In this document: in pieces, positions 50,254 to 62,270 of the stretch | Layout of the letters: each line of letters opens with the position of its first letter | Position numbering within the stretch: the first letter of the stretch is position 1 | Assembly: GCA_000310025.1 (NCBI GenBank) | Contig: FN649738.1 | Span: forward strand, 951,690 to 1,015,689 | Reading direction: 5' to 3' | Source of the DNA: Ectocarpus siliculosus | Taxonomy: Eukaryota > Sar > Phaeophyceae > Ectocarpales > Ectocarpaceae | DNA length: 64,000 nucleotides | Made by a program: the position numbers and the translations under genes | The notes under the pieces: model-generated | Told to the model about the DNA's origin: nothing | Seen by the model: only the letters and a program-made list of their open reading frames with translations | The model's database searches: none

Positions 50254-50284
<31 letters not shown>
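50253..50284. repeat. (TTG)n microsatellite
   Basis: About ten TTG triplets, 80 bp from the tRNA-Cys gene. Confidence 0.95.
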
Positions 50285-50717
50285 CTTCACATTAAAAACC
50301 GTTCCGATCTCTCTCTACCCAGTACCTTCGTATGTCCGTACTGATCTAACACTCGACGCGGTCGATTCCCGTAGTAGATATGATTGATAATGTAGATATG
50401 GTTACGGTATGGTATTTTGTTGTAAACTGGTCCCTCTCTTGCCCCTCCAAAGAAGTACTCAGAGAATTTGAAACCGAGTATTGAGTGTCCGCACAGAAAC
50501 GTGTTTGCTATTTTCTCGCTCTCCCTGTCTATATCCCTCGACATTTTGCATGTCACGCATCAGACTTCTTGATCTTCGAAACTGCTGTACTTCTACGTAG
50601 CACAGCGTGGAAGGTGCACCACATAGAACTACAAATATATATATACTACTACTATACAGGCACGCCGAATAACCATCCATACGCATGAAAATGTACCAGT
50701 GCCTACCCTCTCTGGTA

Positions 50718-50740
50718 TGCATACATACATACATACATAC
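50718..50740. repeat. (CATA)n microsatellite
   Basis: Short run of ATAC/CATA units in intergenic DNA. Confidence 0.9.
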
Positions 50741-52414
50741 GGACGCACGTGCTATTGATAGCGCAAGTGAAGTGCACGGTACACTCACATGTATTTTTCA
50801 CGCGTGACGGGATTTCAGCGGTTGGAGTTCACAAACCGGGCTATGCTATGCAGCACAGCTTCATTCATTCATAGGCTCCATATCCGGCATCTGTGTGCAT
50901 CGCCTGGTTGGTAAGAGTTTGCAACTTCGAATGGGGGCTCAGGGAGAGGAACCCTTGTGTGTGACCACGGATTGGAGCTCCTGCACGGCAGAAATGCTGT
51001 GTGTGTGGGCGCTGATTTATCAAAGTGATGAAAGGAACGCATATATATGCCACCCCGTGGAGTCTTCCAGTTCCCGCACGCTTGCTTTTTTTCTTGTCGT
51101 GGGCAAAACAAATAAATGTGATTTCTTGGAGTCAGAGTCAGGATCCATGTTGTTGGTGATCCCGATTACTTTGATCGCTTAACACAAATGGACGTCTCCC
51201 CGATGCTGTATCATCTTGCCGCGGTGATTCGTGTGCGTGTACCTTCGCCATTGTGTGCATGCACACATAAACGCATCACGGAAAAAAAAAAAAGTCCTGG
51301 ATTATCCGTGGATAGAGAGAGATGGATTCACCGTGGTTCAAGCATAATAAAAAAACACACCACAGCCGGTGAACTCGTTCATTCACGTGACGCATGGGCC
51401 AATACAAAACGACTACTTGTGGATTGCGGCCCTCCTCATTTTACGGTATGTACGGCTCAACTTGACACACGATAGACGAAAGGGGGCGGGAGAACTCGCT
51501 GGTACAGCAAATACCTACTATGCGGGTGTTTGCGAAGTCACCTCCCCTTCCTTGTACTCGTGTCTAAACTATTTCGGGACCACAATCAACGAACACGCTC
51601 GCTCGTGGTCTAGACTACGAAAACATCCTCCTTTCCTAGATCGATCCCCATCGCACGTTGTAATAAGAACACGTACATGATGACGCCCCGCCATCGTGAC
51701 ACGCATGGTTTTAACACACGGTGGTGTACCACTGTGCCAATCACTGTCCTTCCGCCGGAAAGGGGTATATTCGAACAAGTTCAATCAATCCTAATGAGAA
51801 ATGGATGGGCAACTTATTTATTTTTCATCAGACATTTTGGAGTACCTACTGAATGCAATCACCATCATCATCATCGGCCCTGCCTTCTTCACGGAGAAAC
51901 CTCCGATCGAGAACCTCCGTTCTGGGGTAAACACACAAAATAACCGCAATACGGGTACAGTAGTATCTCAATCCTCAAGAAGAAAATTATCATCTACCAT
52001 GTTGTAGCGTCGCGAATCGCGTTATTACAAACAAAAGCTGCTACATGTTGAGTGGTACGCCAAGCCAGATGGTGGGGGAACCACATGCAGCAGTAGTAGC
52101 ACATGCTCTAATTCGCTTCATGTCGCGAGCAAAACAACCAAAGCAGCCGTCATTCCAAAGTAATATCTGGTCGTTATCCTCACAAAAAAAAACTAGATAT
52201 TTAGAAGTTTTGGTAGATAGTAGAAAATCTCCGCAGCACACATCAAGAGCAACGAACGAGATCTCTCTCATAATATACAAAGCTACCCAAGAAGAAACTC
52301 AACGACAGAACATCGCACCCGGGTCTACGACATCGGGGACTCCTGAAAGAGGGGAAACGGGTCAAAAAATATCCCCAATAAAGAACAAGTCGTGAGGGAT
52401 TTGTGTTTCCGTCG

Positions 52415-52669
52415 ATGGCACAACAACAAAACGCTGCGGAGATGTCGCCGTCACACCACACTGCACCCAAGACGGAGAAGGGAGCATGGGACCGACCTCG
52501 GGAGGACCAATCAATGAAGAGCATCGGAGAATCGGCGACAAGCACTAGACGCACGCAGAATGCGTCTCTAATAGAAAAGAAAACTCACACTAAAACGGAA
52601 CCTCAGCTACTAAAATCCAAGGTGACGGGGGGGGCGCGCGCTAGCAAAGACGCGCCTGTAACAAAGTGA
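52415..52669 (+). CDS. Hypothetical 84-aa Lys/Thr/Ser-rich ORF
   Basis: ATG 52415 to TGA near 52669 in an otherwise gene-free stretch. Hydrophilic, with repeated Lys/Thr (EKKTHTKTEPQLLKSK). No domain and no obvious neighbour. Low-complexity A-rich DNA could give such a frame by chance. Confidence 0.15.
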   Translation: MAQQQNAAEMSPSHHTAPKTEKGAWDRPREDQSMKSIGESATSTRRTQNASLIEKKTHTKTEPQLLKSKVTGGARASKDAPVTK

Positions 52670-53880
52670 CACCGTGGATTGGCTGGGTAAGTTAAACCCG
52701 AACTTTAAGCTATTCAGCAAGCTGGATGCGGCACAGCAGTCAACTGGTTGATCGACAACACCCGAGCGCTAGGGCTTGGTTGCAGAAGCGTACGCAGACT
52801 ACGGATACGTGAATACAACACGTCAAGGACGATATTCTCGGGATAGGAAATCCAAAGTTGAAAAAGAGAGAATCACAAGAACAACCCTGCAGGGAACTAC
52901 TGTGGAGGACAGGCGGTGTGGATAGTTGGTATCCATATGCACGGACACACGATTGCAGGAAGCCAACAAACCCCCGGCAACGTTCCGACGAACGGTTGCA
53001 CTGGAGGACACCAGCGGCGGGCACGCAACCCTGACGTATGCCACCACTTGGCTCTGACGCTGAGGGGCTGCCCAAATCACTCAACTCTCTTTTCGGCCAA
53101 CCTACCGCGTAAGGGGGGCGAATAATGTGCCCTCCTCGAATGGGCAAAGCTACGACCTTCGCGCCACGCCGTTTACCAATGAAGTGGAATCTCGGTCCTG
53201 AACGCGCCTACTAAATGCACAACAACGAGTTCATGGCGGACAACCCACACGGAAAATACAAGACAACCACAATCTACGTACCTTTCCAGCCACTACTCCT
53301 TCCAGAACAAAAATAACGCATGTACGGGCGGGAGACAGACCCCAACCTCTCTTTCAGCCATTTTTGCTGTTCCCCTACGAACAAAGCAACATATGAGCCA
53401 CAAAAAGGGCAAAAGTACCGAAAAACTTGGGTAGAGTCAACAGCGACACACACACACACATCCATCTGTCCCGATCCGCCGCGTCTTTTCGGTACTCTTT
53501 TTCTGATGACACACAATCATCGAACTCCACCAAAATAACAAGGTCGCCAGAGAGAGATTGAGAAAGAGAAAGGCATCTCCTCATGCGCATCAACCAAGGC
53601 CAACGTGCCGTCGCTCTTTGCACCATTGAAACCCAACCCCCCGGATAATTGATAGAAGTACACAGTATCACGGTACAAAAATTAGACGCGCTTTCTCAAG
53701 GAAAGCCCTGCGCCAACAACAAAGCCATCATCATCGTTTACCGCTTTGATCGATCCCAACCAACAACCAGCGAACTGGACCCCTCATCCTCCATATAGGC
53801 CATTCCTCTACAGGCTTTGATGGAAGTCTCCATTCCAACACCTGTGAGATAAATTCCCACTGACTTGGCATGTCCGGCCA

Positions 53881-54060
53881 TACAGTCGTGGCTCCGATAA
53901 GAGGGTGGTGTGACAACGGCTCGACAGCCTCATATATCGGAGCCCCCTCTTTGTACCGGATTATACTGTAGAGGGTCCAAGTCGTGACAACCGATTTGGA
54001 TCCTCTTCTGTCGGAGCCCCCTTGTACAAGGTACCCTCTTATCTCGGAGCCACGACTGTA
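53881..54060. mobile_element. Mariner-type MITE, copy B (just 3' of the membrane-protein gene)
   Basis: 180 bp. The left end TACAGTCGTGGCTCCGATAA and right end CTCGGAGCCACGACTGTA are near-perfect inverted repeats starting CAGT and flanked by TA, the signature of Tc1/mariner-derived MITEs. It lies 11 bp beyond the stop codon of the minus-strand gene, so it probably supplies that gene's 3' UTR. Confidence 0.8.
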
Positions 54061-54071
54061 CCGAGAGGGCG

Positions 54072-57000
54072 CTACCAGCCGGTCGCTGGCACTACCGTTT
54101 CACGCATCGTCGCCTGAGTGCCGCCGCTTGTTGCTCCTAGCGATGCCATGAGCGTGTTGAATAGTATCAACCAGGACAGAGACATGAGCGACAGGCCCGC
54201 CAGGACCCGTGCGCCGTTGTCCGGCTGGGTGGTATCGGTCTGGAATACCACCACTTGATCCAACCCGTACTCTGCCATCGTAGTGTAGTTGCTGGCCGGG
54301 TTTGATGACTCCTTCGCGGTAACGACCACCGTCACATAGTACTCGTTGCCCTGTGGTCCAACAGTACGCGCACAAAGATGGGTCGCCCCAGCGGGAGGTC
54401 GACAAAAGAACACGGCGCATGCATGGCGCGTCCGTCAAATACAAAAGCCGATCGGGTAAGAAGAGGTCATCGCCGAATCGTCTTTGGCGGGGCGGGGTGG
54501 TACAAGTTGTCGGTCACGCTTCAAACACATTTTAGCTTAGCCCGATAATTTTGAACGCTTCACTATGAAGCCGGTTCTTTATGCCAAACAATGATGTAGG
54601 GAACAAACGCGCCCGAAAATGTTGTACACGTACCCCCTGAGTTGTGGCAGCGACTGAGTACTGAGCAACGTCGGCGGGGGCACACACAAGCGAGGGCCCC
54701 ACCGACACTCACGACATCGTGCGACCCTGCAAACACATTAGGCAATGTTGTATACACACCCCCCGCATCGGAGATGTGGCGGTGACCGAGTGCTGAGCAA
54801 CGCCGGCGGGGGCACACACACTCATCATGAGACTCCACGGAGGAGAGAAAAGGTCGCCTTGCGTGCCACTGTGACCGACGCTAGCCAACCCGAGCCGCAG
54901 GCAAAAAGCACCGGGCATCTCATTCACAAGGCAGGCAGACTCGCCTTGGGCGTGTTGCAGACAGGGCTCTGCTGGGGGCTTGGATCACAGCAGTAGCAGA
55001 TGATGATGGCACCCCCCTTTCTGCCCTATCCGAGGGACCCCTACCTAATGCCAACAACAACACGCATATATTCTCTTCTACCCTCTACATGGGGGCCGCT
55101 TATTGGCTCGGCCTCCCCACTCATACCTTGGGGAGGTCGTGCCTGGGGGATCAGCGGAGGGCGCATGGCTCTGCGATCCATGGCACTTCTCACCTCAGGA
55201 AGATCGAAGCTAAGGGGGATGTAGGGATCGAAGGGCTCGTCCTTGTGGTACAGCTCGCCTCCGTCCTGGACCTGGCAGAGGCTCAAGCTGTCCTGGCCCT
55301 CGATGTAATCGTTAACGTACCCGTCCACCGTGCACCCGAAGCCACCGCAGTAGTTGTTGTCGTCGTTGAAGTAAACGTTCACCGTAGTGCTGGGGATTAA
55401 CATAACACCGAACGCAAGCGACACGACAGCAAACAGCAGCAGCAGTTGCAGCAGCAGCAGCAGCAGCAGAAGGGCGCGTCGCGTCACAACCGACACAACT
55501 TCGTGCGACGAGGCATGAAATAAAACAGCGGCGATATCTTGGGGGGAAAACTTCAGTCCTCTGCTTGCGGGAGGCGCGGACCCGAAGACGAGCAGGAAAG
55601 CGTCGTTGTGTGTGTTCCAGAACCAGAGAGAAGGAGGCGTTTTCGCCCTCTCCAATCCTACCTACCGAGCGATGCCTGCCGACAACCACGACCACAACAC
55701 CACAAAAGCTACATGTCACCAGTATTGTCACGGCAACGGGAGCGAGCGTAAACCTACGATATGGACGTCAATCACGGCGCACTCGTCGCATCGAAGAACA
55801 AGCACACAAGCAACGACTCTTCCCAAAACAATGCCTGACGTCCTGCTCCGTGAGAGAGGGGAGAGACTCAGCTATACCGTAGTAGAGCACACCGCACACT
55901 AAGCGCACCACACAAGAAACGACTCAGAGAGGGAATAGGGAGGCAGGACGACATTGTCAACAAGCCTCACTTGATCAAACTCCCTTCCTTGATGAAACTG
56001 TCCTCGATCCAAACGGATTGGGTAACCACTCCAGATGGGACGGGGACTTCCTCCGAGAACATCACCACATCCACCGTGGCGTTTCCGGCCCCTGCACGCA
56101 AATTTTCACACAACGCACACGTTTATTATTATCTTCATCACAATAAATCAGCGCTCTGACACACGCAGCATTTTTGCCGAGGAGCGCTCCAATCGGTGGT
56201 CACACGGACAGGTTCGTCGCCCTGACGCCCCCTATCCACCCGCCCTGGGGGGCTTGCCTCCGATCATGAACGCGAGAAGTGCGCAGCACTCTCTTCCCCT
56301 ATGTTCGGGTAAAAAGGGATATGCCATGATACTGACGGACGAAAACCGCGGTGGCGTCGATCTTCGCGTGGGCGTTTCACACAAGCGACGAACCAAACCA
56401 TACGTAGTACCGAGTTTGATAAGCGAAGCCTTTGGGGTCGAAACCATGTGAGTCTCTGTAGAACGGGATTCGTGTCTACGGCCGAAAATGCATGTACATA
56501 AGCCCTTGCTTTACATCTCGAACGGAACCTTGCGAAGGGTACGCGGCTATAATAACGTTTTTTCACTAGCCGGCTCGTGCCCTTCGCGTGTCTTGTTTCA
56601 AGATCGAAACTTTTTTGGCTCCACAACGGCTTAAGCAGAAAACAACAAGAAACTATTGTGGTGGTCATTAGCAGAAAAGCAGCCGTCTTCGTCCGGCGCG
56701 CTAGGTCATTGGGCTTCAACCCTGCCGGAAAGACGAACAAAATTCAACACGGTATAGCGGCAGCTCGTGGCGACACATGCGAGGCACAAAAAACACAGAT
56801 ACCGATTGAGGTTCCCCCAAAAGCACCCGTTGTGAAGATACGTCCATGTGTACTTCAGCTTTAAAAAACTCCCTTGTAAAAACGGGACAATACGAGACAG
56901 CGATTGCGCCCGCATCCAAATGTAGTGCCGCAAATGCCTTGGTTTTCACACCTCACTTACTAAACCGGGACGGACATTGCGCCCACATGCAAATGTTGCG

Positions 57001-60000
57001 AAGATGAAACATCCACAACACATACATACCTTGATTGTCAAGCCTCACATACTGCTGTGAGCCAGCGATTTCGCCCGCCGCAAGCAAACGTTGCTAAGAT
57101 GCAAAACCCACATCCATGGCTTGGTCTTCGTTCCTCTCAATAAAACGGGGCAGCAAAAAAGACACCGTTTGCGCCCCGCATCCCAAGGTTGCTGAGATGC
57201 GGCATCCATGTAAAAACCGTACCTTGGTTTTCAAACCTCACTCGGCCCGCCTCGAGTGGTTCGGTGTCCTCGTAGGCGATGCCACTCTTCGAGTACGTCT
57301 CCTCCGGGTTGTACTGCCAGAAGGTGCAGCCGTCCTCTCCTAGAACGGAAAGATCGTTCTGGGCCTTGGGGAAGGAAAAGAGTCGTCACGGCAACGACGA
57401 CAAAGAACGCAACAAAAAACACAATAACAGAGGCCACAGAGGTGAGATTTATGGCTATCCATCCCACATGACCGAAGACGCAGAACGGATTTTTTTTTTT
57501 TTTCCCGTCTCCGACAGGGTGTCGGGGGAGCATCTTGCAAAGAGTGTGGAGTCTCATACCACGTGCGACAGGCACACTGCTGGTCGAAGGGCGAGCGCCT
57601 AGTGTAGTGGCCATCGCTGCTGTCTTGGCGAAGGGTTTAGTGCCATCAACCCTTGCGGAAAGTGCTGGTCTGCATCGGGATTATGCAAAGGCTGCCGCAT
57701 GCGATAGACCCTGCCATCAGTCGCATCAATGAAGAAGCATCCTGGCCTGTGTGTGTCCACGCTACCCGGAAGTAGCGATAAGAGAACTGGGGCAACACCG
57801 CCCTCAACGCCAGGATTGAAAAAATTAAGTCATCATAGCATGGAATCAAATCCCGACGTTAACCACCGTTGGCGTTCCAGCAACTTTCCTCAAAAGTTGC
57901 CACAGATGATCAAAAAGTTCGTTGTCGTTGTGTTGGACAAAAAAAAAAAAACGTTTCGATCTCGTGGACTCTTCTTCAATTGTACCAAAAACAAATTGAG
58001 TGATGCGTTTCCGAAATTGAATTCTTCGACATGACCCAACCTCAACTGTGAGGAGTGATGGTACTGCTTCGGGTGCGACTACGGACAAATCTCGAGCGCG
58101 GGGTTGACTGCCAACGACTTCGTTGTACGAATGGTTGACCACTACCAAGTGCCAATATTATTCCACCAAGCGACAATTCCTCTCACATCTTTCGGATGCC
58201 GACCTGATGTCATTGTTACGTATTCGGAATCTCGCATATGCGGTGGCAGGCACCCTGTACAATGGTACTACGTAGTTTGCCAGAGCAACAGCGAGTGGAG
58301 GAAAAATATTCGATACACCCATGGGGACGCACATAAGCCATGCACCCACACCGTTTTTTACCGACAGAACCACGCAACCAAGAGCGACCTAGGCCCACAC
58401 AACCTAACACCTACCCACGTCAACACCAACCTAGCACACATCCAAGCCATACCAACCTAGGTCGATCGCATCAGCACCAACCTAGCACCTATCCATGCAA
58501 TACCAATCTAGAGATTATCCCACCAATACCAACCTTGCGCCAAATGCCGGCGCACCAATCTAGCCCCAATGCCGGCCCACCAACCTAGAACTGAGCCACG
58601 CAGCGCTAACCTAGCCCTAATGCAGGCACAACAACCTAGAACTGAGCCACCCAATGTCAACCTAGCACCTATTCGGTCGGTTTGGGGCTATAGGGTTATA
58701 AGGTTAGCGTTAGGGATTTAGCCGGGTTCATGTAGTTGCTGCTTGGAGGGACAGAAAACTGCGTCTGCCTGCCTGCCTGCCTGCCTGTAGTAGAGCGACA
58801 GGTTGTAGAGAAACAAGAAAACGCATACATTCGTGACGCTCCTTCCTCAGACAAGATTTCCGTCGGTAAAAAAGGTGTGGGTGCATGGCTTGTATGCGTC
58901 CCTGTGGGTGCATATAATATTTCGGCGAGTGGAGAGGCCGCCTCGCGAAACTCCTACGCGGCGTGAACGACAAACGAAAACGTGCCTGCAACCTCGATCC
59001 ATCCGTCTATCTCCCTGTCGAAGGATTGAGTCTCCAACAAGCGATACTTAGGCCAACGCGCAACTTATTTTTTCCGTCCCTTCCTCCCCCTCTCTCTCGA
59101 CCGATTAGAGGAAACTCGACCAAGCGGTCAGCAGACGGCCAGCACAGTATCTAGCTCTTTATCATCTTGTCAGATTGTTGCTCAGCCCTTCGTCCCTCGC
59201 CGGGGCCGCTCATCTCAGTTTTGTGGCTCAAGTACTTTTTAACACACCAGTCCATACGTCGTGGCCGGGCAATTAGTATAAGTCCGCACTGGAACGACGC
59301 ACTCCGCTGTACTTTTGCATCCGCGTTTGAACGCCGCATACGCGTGCGCATACTGCATGCTGATGCAACGGACCTTTCAGAATGGCGCATGCCACGCACA
59401 TATAGCTTGCTGGTGCAACGGACCTCTTGGTTGTTACACGATGCACCGGGCGCACTTCTGTAGGTAAGGCCCGGGCATTGCCCCCCCCCGAAAAGACGTC
59501 CATGAACCCGCTGCTCTCTCCACGATACTGTTTTCGGGTGTGTATCTCCGTTGAGCCGCATACCCCACAGCTTTCTCAGGCTACATTTGCATGTGCATGG
59601 CGGGGAAGCTGTCAGACTCGTTGTAGATACATCACTCGCAAGGTGGATTTTGTTTTTCTCTGGGTCCATTATATTTTACGTTTCTTCCGTGTACCCCCTT
59701 GTCCCGTGACCACGGAAAGCTTCCGCGTCATTGCACCCGTAACAATAACTACAAGGTACTGAGGTTATATGATACCGGAAAGGTTTCCGTAACGGTAAGA
59801 CAAGAAGACAACAAGGTGGAGAGAAGAATCACATGAGAGAGACAGAACGACACTTACGTAAATACAGCCCCCGATGGAGGGCAAGTAGTTGAGCTTCTCC
59901 GAGTACTGGATCTGGAGAGGCTGCGGGTCATCCAGAGAACATTGTCGGTACGACACCGCGAAGTGGTTCGACAGATCCCCAACGAAATCGATATTCGCCC

Positions 60001-60310
60001 TCAGGCCGGGCTGAATAACGATCTGCACGGCCGAGCAGCACACACACACACAAAAACGATGACAGGGTTTGGGTTGTTGGTGTTCGGGTTGGTGGCGAAA
60101 TAAAAAGGTACAATATTTCGGTATATGCTTGGCATGTTTGGGGGTACCAGAAAGGGCACCTACGGCTTACCGCTGTTATAGCAGGGGAAACGGCAGAGTC
60201 GGGCGTAAAAACACACACAAGAGTATCGCTAGTTGATACCTCCACTGCTGCTGCTGTATCGCCGGGTCGCGAGGAGTCCCTAGCGATTTTGGTCGGAGCC
60301 TCTCGAGGCC
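54072..60310 (-). CDS. Unrecognised extracellular/membrane protein, model incomplete
   Basis: Clear coding exons on the minus strand are about 60310-60171 (start unsure), 60022-59858, 57339-57242, 56091-55971, 55389-55127 and 54350-54072 (stop). They read as a secreted-type protein with scattered cysteines and aromatic residues: IVIQPGLRANIDFVGDLSNH, YRQCSLDDPQPLQIQYSEKL, EDGCTFWQYNPEETYSKSG, GVVTQSVWIEDSFIKEG, VNVYFNDDNNYCGGFGC. The final exon has NASNYTT-like potential N-glycosylation sites, then a hydrophobic stretch ARVLAGLSLMSLSWLILFNT, which could be a membrane anchor or a GPI-signal tail. The 55971/55389 junction is in phase. The 59858/57339, 57242/56091 and 55127/54350 junctions are not, so at least one short exon is missing in each intron. 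The 5' end is not found. I do not recognise the family. Confidence 0.55.
54610..54830. repeat. Tandem duplication, period about 137 bp, membrane-gene intron
   Basis: TGAGTACTGAGCAACGTCGG CGGGGGCACACACA recurs as CGAGTGCTGAGCAACGCCGG CGGGGGCACACACA. The preceding TGTTGTAcACgtACCCCC segment is duplicated too. Confidence 0.8.
56880..57240. repeat. Degenerate tandem array carrying splice-donor-like ends
   Basis: About four units of roughly 100 bp, each with GATT/GTTTGCGCCC..CATCCAAATGTTGC and each ending in CCTTGGTTTTCAAACCTCAC or a variant. Read on the minus strand, the unit end is GTGAGGTTTGA, the same as the real splice donor after exon 57339-57242. Confidence 0.65.
58384..58665. repeat. Degenerate ACCAACCTAG array
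   Basis: At least ten irregular units of 30-40 bp built on CAACCTAGCACCTA / CCAATCTAGC, inside the membrane-gene intron. No coding potential. Confidence 0.75.
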
Positions 60311-61826
60311 CAGACCTGACGCATCAAGTTCGGTGCTGACAGAGATGCCAGAGGCCCAACAAGGCCTGCTGGCAGCACCACGCCGTCTCCGATGAGTTGA
60401 CTTATAATTCGTCCGTCTCAGAAGAACAGGACATGCATGCACGCCACGTGTGCTAGCAGCGTAGAGCGTATTTTCGCTCTAGTGAAGCTGTCGAAATCGA
60501 CGGCAATTGTTGGTAAAACACCCATCTCGGGATACGACGATTGTCACAACTCACGAAATAGCCCTTACCTTCTGGATGCAAGTTTGTAGGGGACCAGGTG
60601 CATGCTACAATGCTAACCTAGCAGTACCCACGGCGGTACACACTGCCTATACATCAATCGGTGGTCTTTGTGTTATGGGGTCAGGAAATTGTGTCAAAAA
60701 CGGGGTGAAACAGAGTGTGTTGAAAAGGCTGGTGAAAAGCAAATGACGCGGCCGAGGTTGACCTACTGCCGACCAGTTGCCCGAGTCTATCTGTGTGAGG
60801 GTATCAGCGACTGTCACATGGTCTTTCAACAGATTGTTATTATGAGTAAGCGGCAAACTGTCGGAGAAGAAGTGTGTGTGTGTGTGTGGAACTCATGAAA
60901 CTTGAAATCCCGCACAACAAGTCCAACACGCGATGGTGGGCGCACGCGCGCTCCATCTCTCAAGGAGCACCAGCCACACAGGAGGGGGGCTCCGTGGACA
61001 AGAGCGTGCTGCGGCTTCATCGCCACGAGGAGCAGCAGGAGGCATCGCCAATGAGCCGAACGCGTTCAGTTCAACACAGCTCGGTGGTCGTAAGCGGAGT
61101 GATGGATGATACAGCCTTCGATTCTCGAGGCACTCGTTCGGTTCTTGTTGTTTTTGTCCCGCCTGAAACATGAGGTACTGGCACTAGATTAAGGTACGTT
61201 TTTCGTTTTTCGCGGAGAAAAGTTGAGTTGTGTTGTGCTGGTTTATTTTTCTTTCCTCGCGCTGGCCTATGTAGGGTGCATGTGCTCGCTTAGGTTTTGC
61301 GTGCAAAAATATTATGTACACCGCCTGACGTGTCAACCGCGAGTGCGACATCATTGTAGGTCGCCACCTGTCTCTGGCATCTCGGTGTACCGAAAAAAAA
61401 CGTCTGGAAAGATATCGTATAGTATCCCCTTTTTTCTCGAGAAGTTGGCATTGGGTCGAGACCGCTAAATCACGTGCAAGAACTAAAACGCCTTCGGCAA
61501 AGGCTCTTGGTTTGTGCCAGGCCTTCAAGGGATTGAGTCGAGAGCGTACAAGGTTACGCCAAACGTTCTCAGGCTGTGGTTTGTGTCAGGCCTTCAATTG
61601 GCTTCTGGCGGATGCTCCTTTGTCGGACTTCTCGCTTACTGCTGTGGTTTTCGTACACCTTTTCGGCCTAGCCGACTTTGGACTGCTAGCCTTCTAACCG
61701 GTGGGTGTTCCTACAGTTTGTACGTGAGGTAGCGTGTTGGACTCCTTCCTGCACATGGGCTTTGGTTTTCAACACGAGAGGCGTTATGCATTTCTCAAGT
61801 TTCCTCCTGCGTGCGCGCGTGCCCGC

Positions 61827-62270
61827 TTATCCCTGCAATTGCTGCTGCTGCTCTCCAGGGTGGCGCTGCCGCATAAATTTGAGCAATCGTTCGACTTGCT
61901 CTTCCTGAGCACGATACAGCTTCATGTTCGGGCGTACCACCGCGCGCTGCACGTTTTTCGCCAGATCTACAAACCGAGCGAACTTGTGCCCGTGAACGAA
62001 GAAATAATGCACGTGTAGTTGTACGCTCCTCAGAGTTTGTTCGGCATGCCGCAGACAGAAACCCGTCGACCATTCCGATCGTTGCCAGCCTATCGGCAAG
62101 TCTTGACGCAAAACGCATGCCAATACAATGTATCCAGGATGCTGCTGTACAAAACGAACGCAGCCTCCGAGAAAGTTGTGCGGGGTCACACACCATCGAA
62201 CCCCTCCCCCGCACCCCAAGCCTCGGTTATGCTCGCACGTACATAGTTCTCCCTTGAAAAATGGGGGCAT
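61827..62270 (-). CDS. Hypothetical 147-aa protein, single open frame
   Basis: ATG at 62270 to TAA at 61827. The protein is rich in Cys, His and aromatic residues at its start and middle (GGCVRFVQQHPGYIVLACVL, HVHYFFVHGHKFARFVDLAK) and ends in a basic/Gln-rich helix (AQEEQVERLLKFMRQ). The composition looks coding, unlike neighbouring frames. I do not recognise it. It could be a small intronless gene, a remnant of a mobile element, or an exon of a larger gene. Confidence 0.35.
   Translation of the reverse strand: MPPFFKGELCTCEHNRGLGCGGGVRWCVTPHNFLGGCVRFVQQHPGYIVLACVLRQDLPIGWQRSEWSTGFCLRHAEQTLRSVQLHVHYFFVHGHKFARFVDLAKNVQRAVVRPNMKLYRAQEEQVERLLKFMRQRHPGEQQQQLQG

Larger units (their letters stand above)
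50173..53880. other. Intergenic, essentially gene-free
   Basis: Between tRNA-Cys and the mariner-type MITE. Contains two microsatellites and the weak 84-codon ORF at 52415-52669. Nothing else supportable. Confidence 0.45.

Noticed and set aside
57846..58148. 100-codon minus-strand frame with a Phe run
   Set aside because: The Phe run is a poly-A tract on the plus strand, and no splice borders fit the membrane gene.
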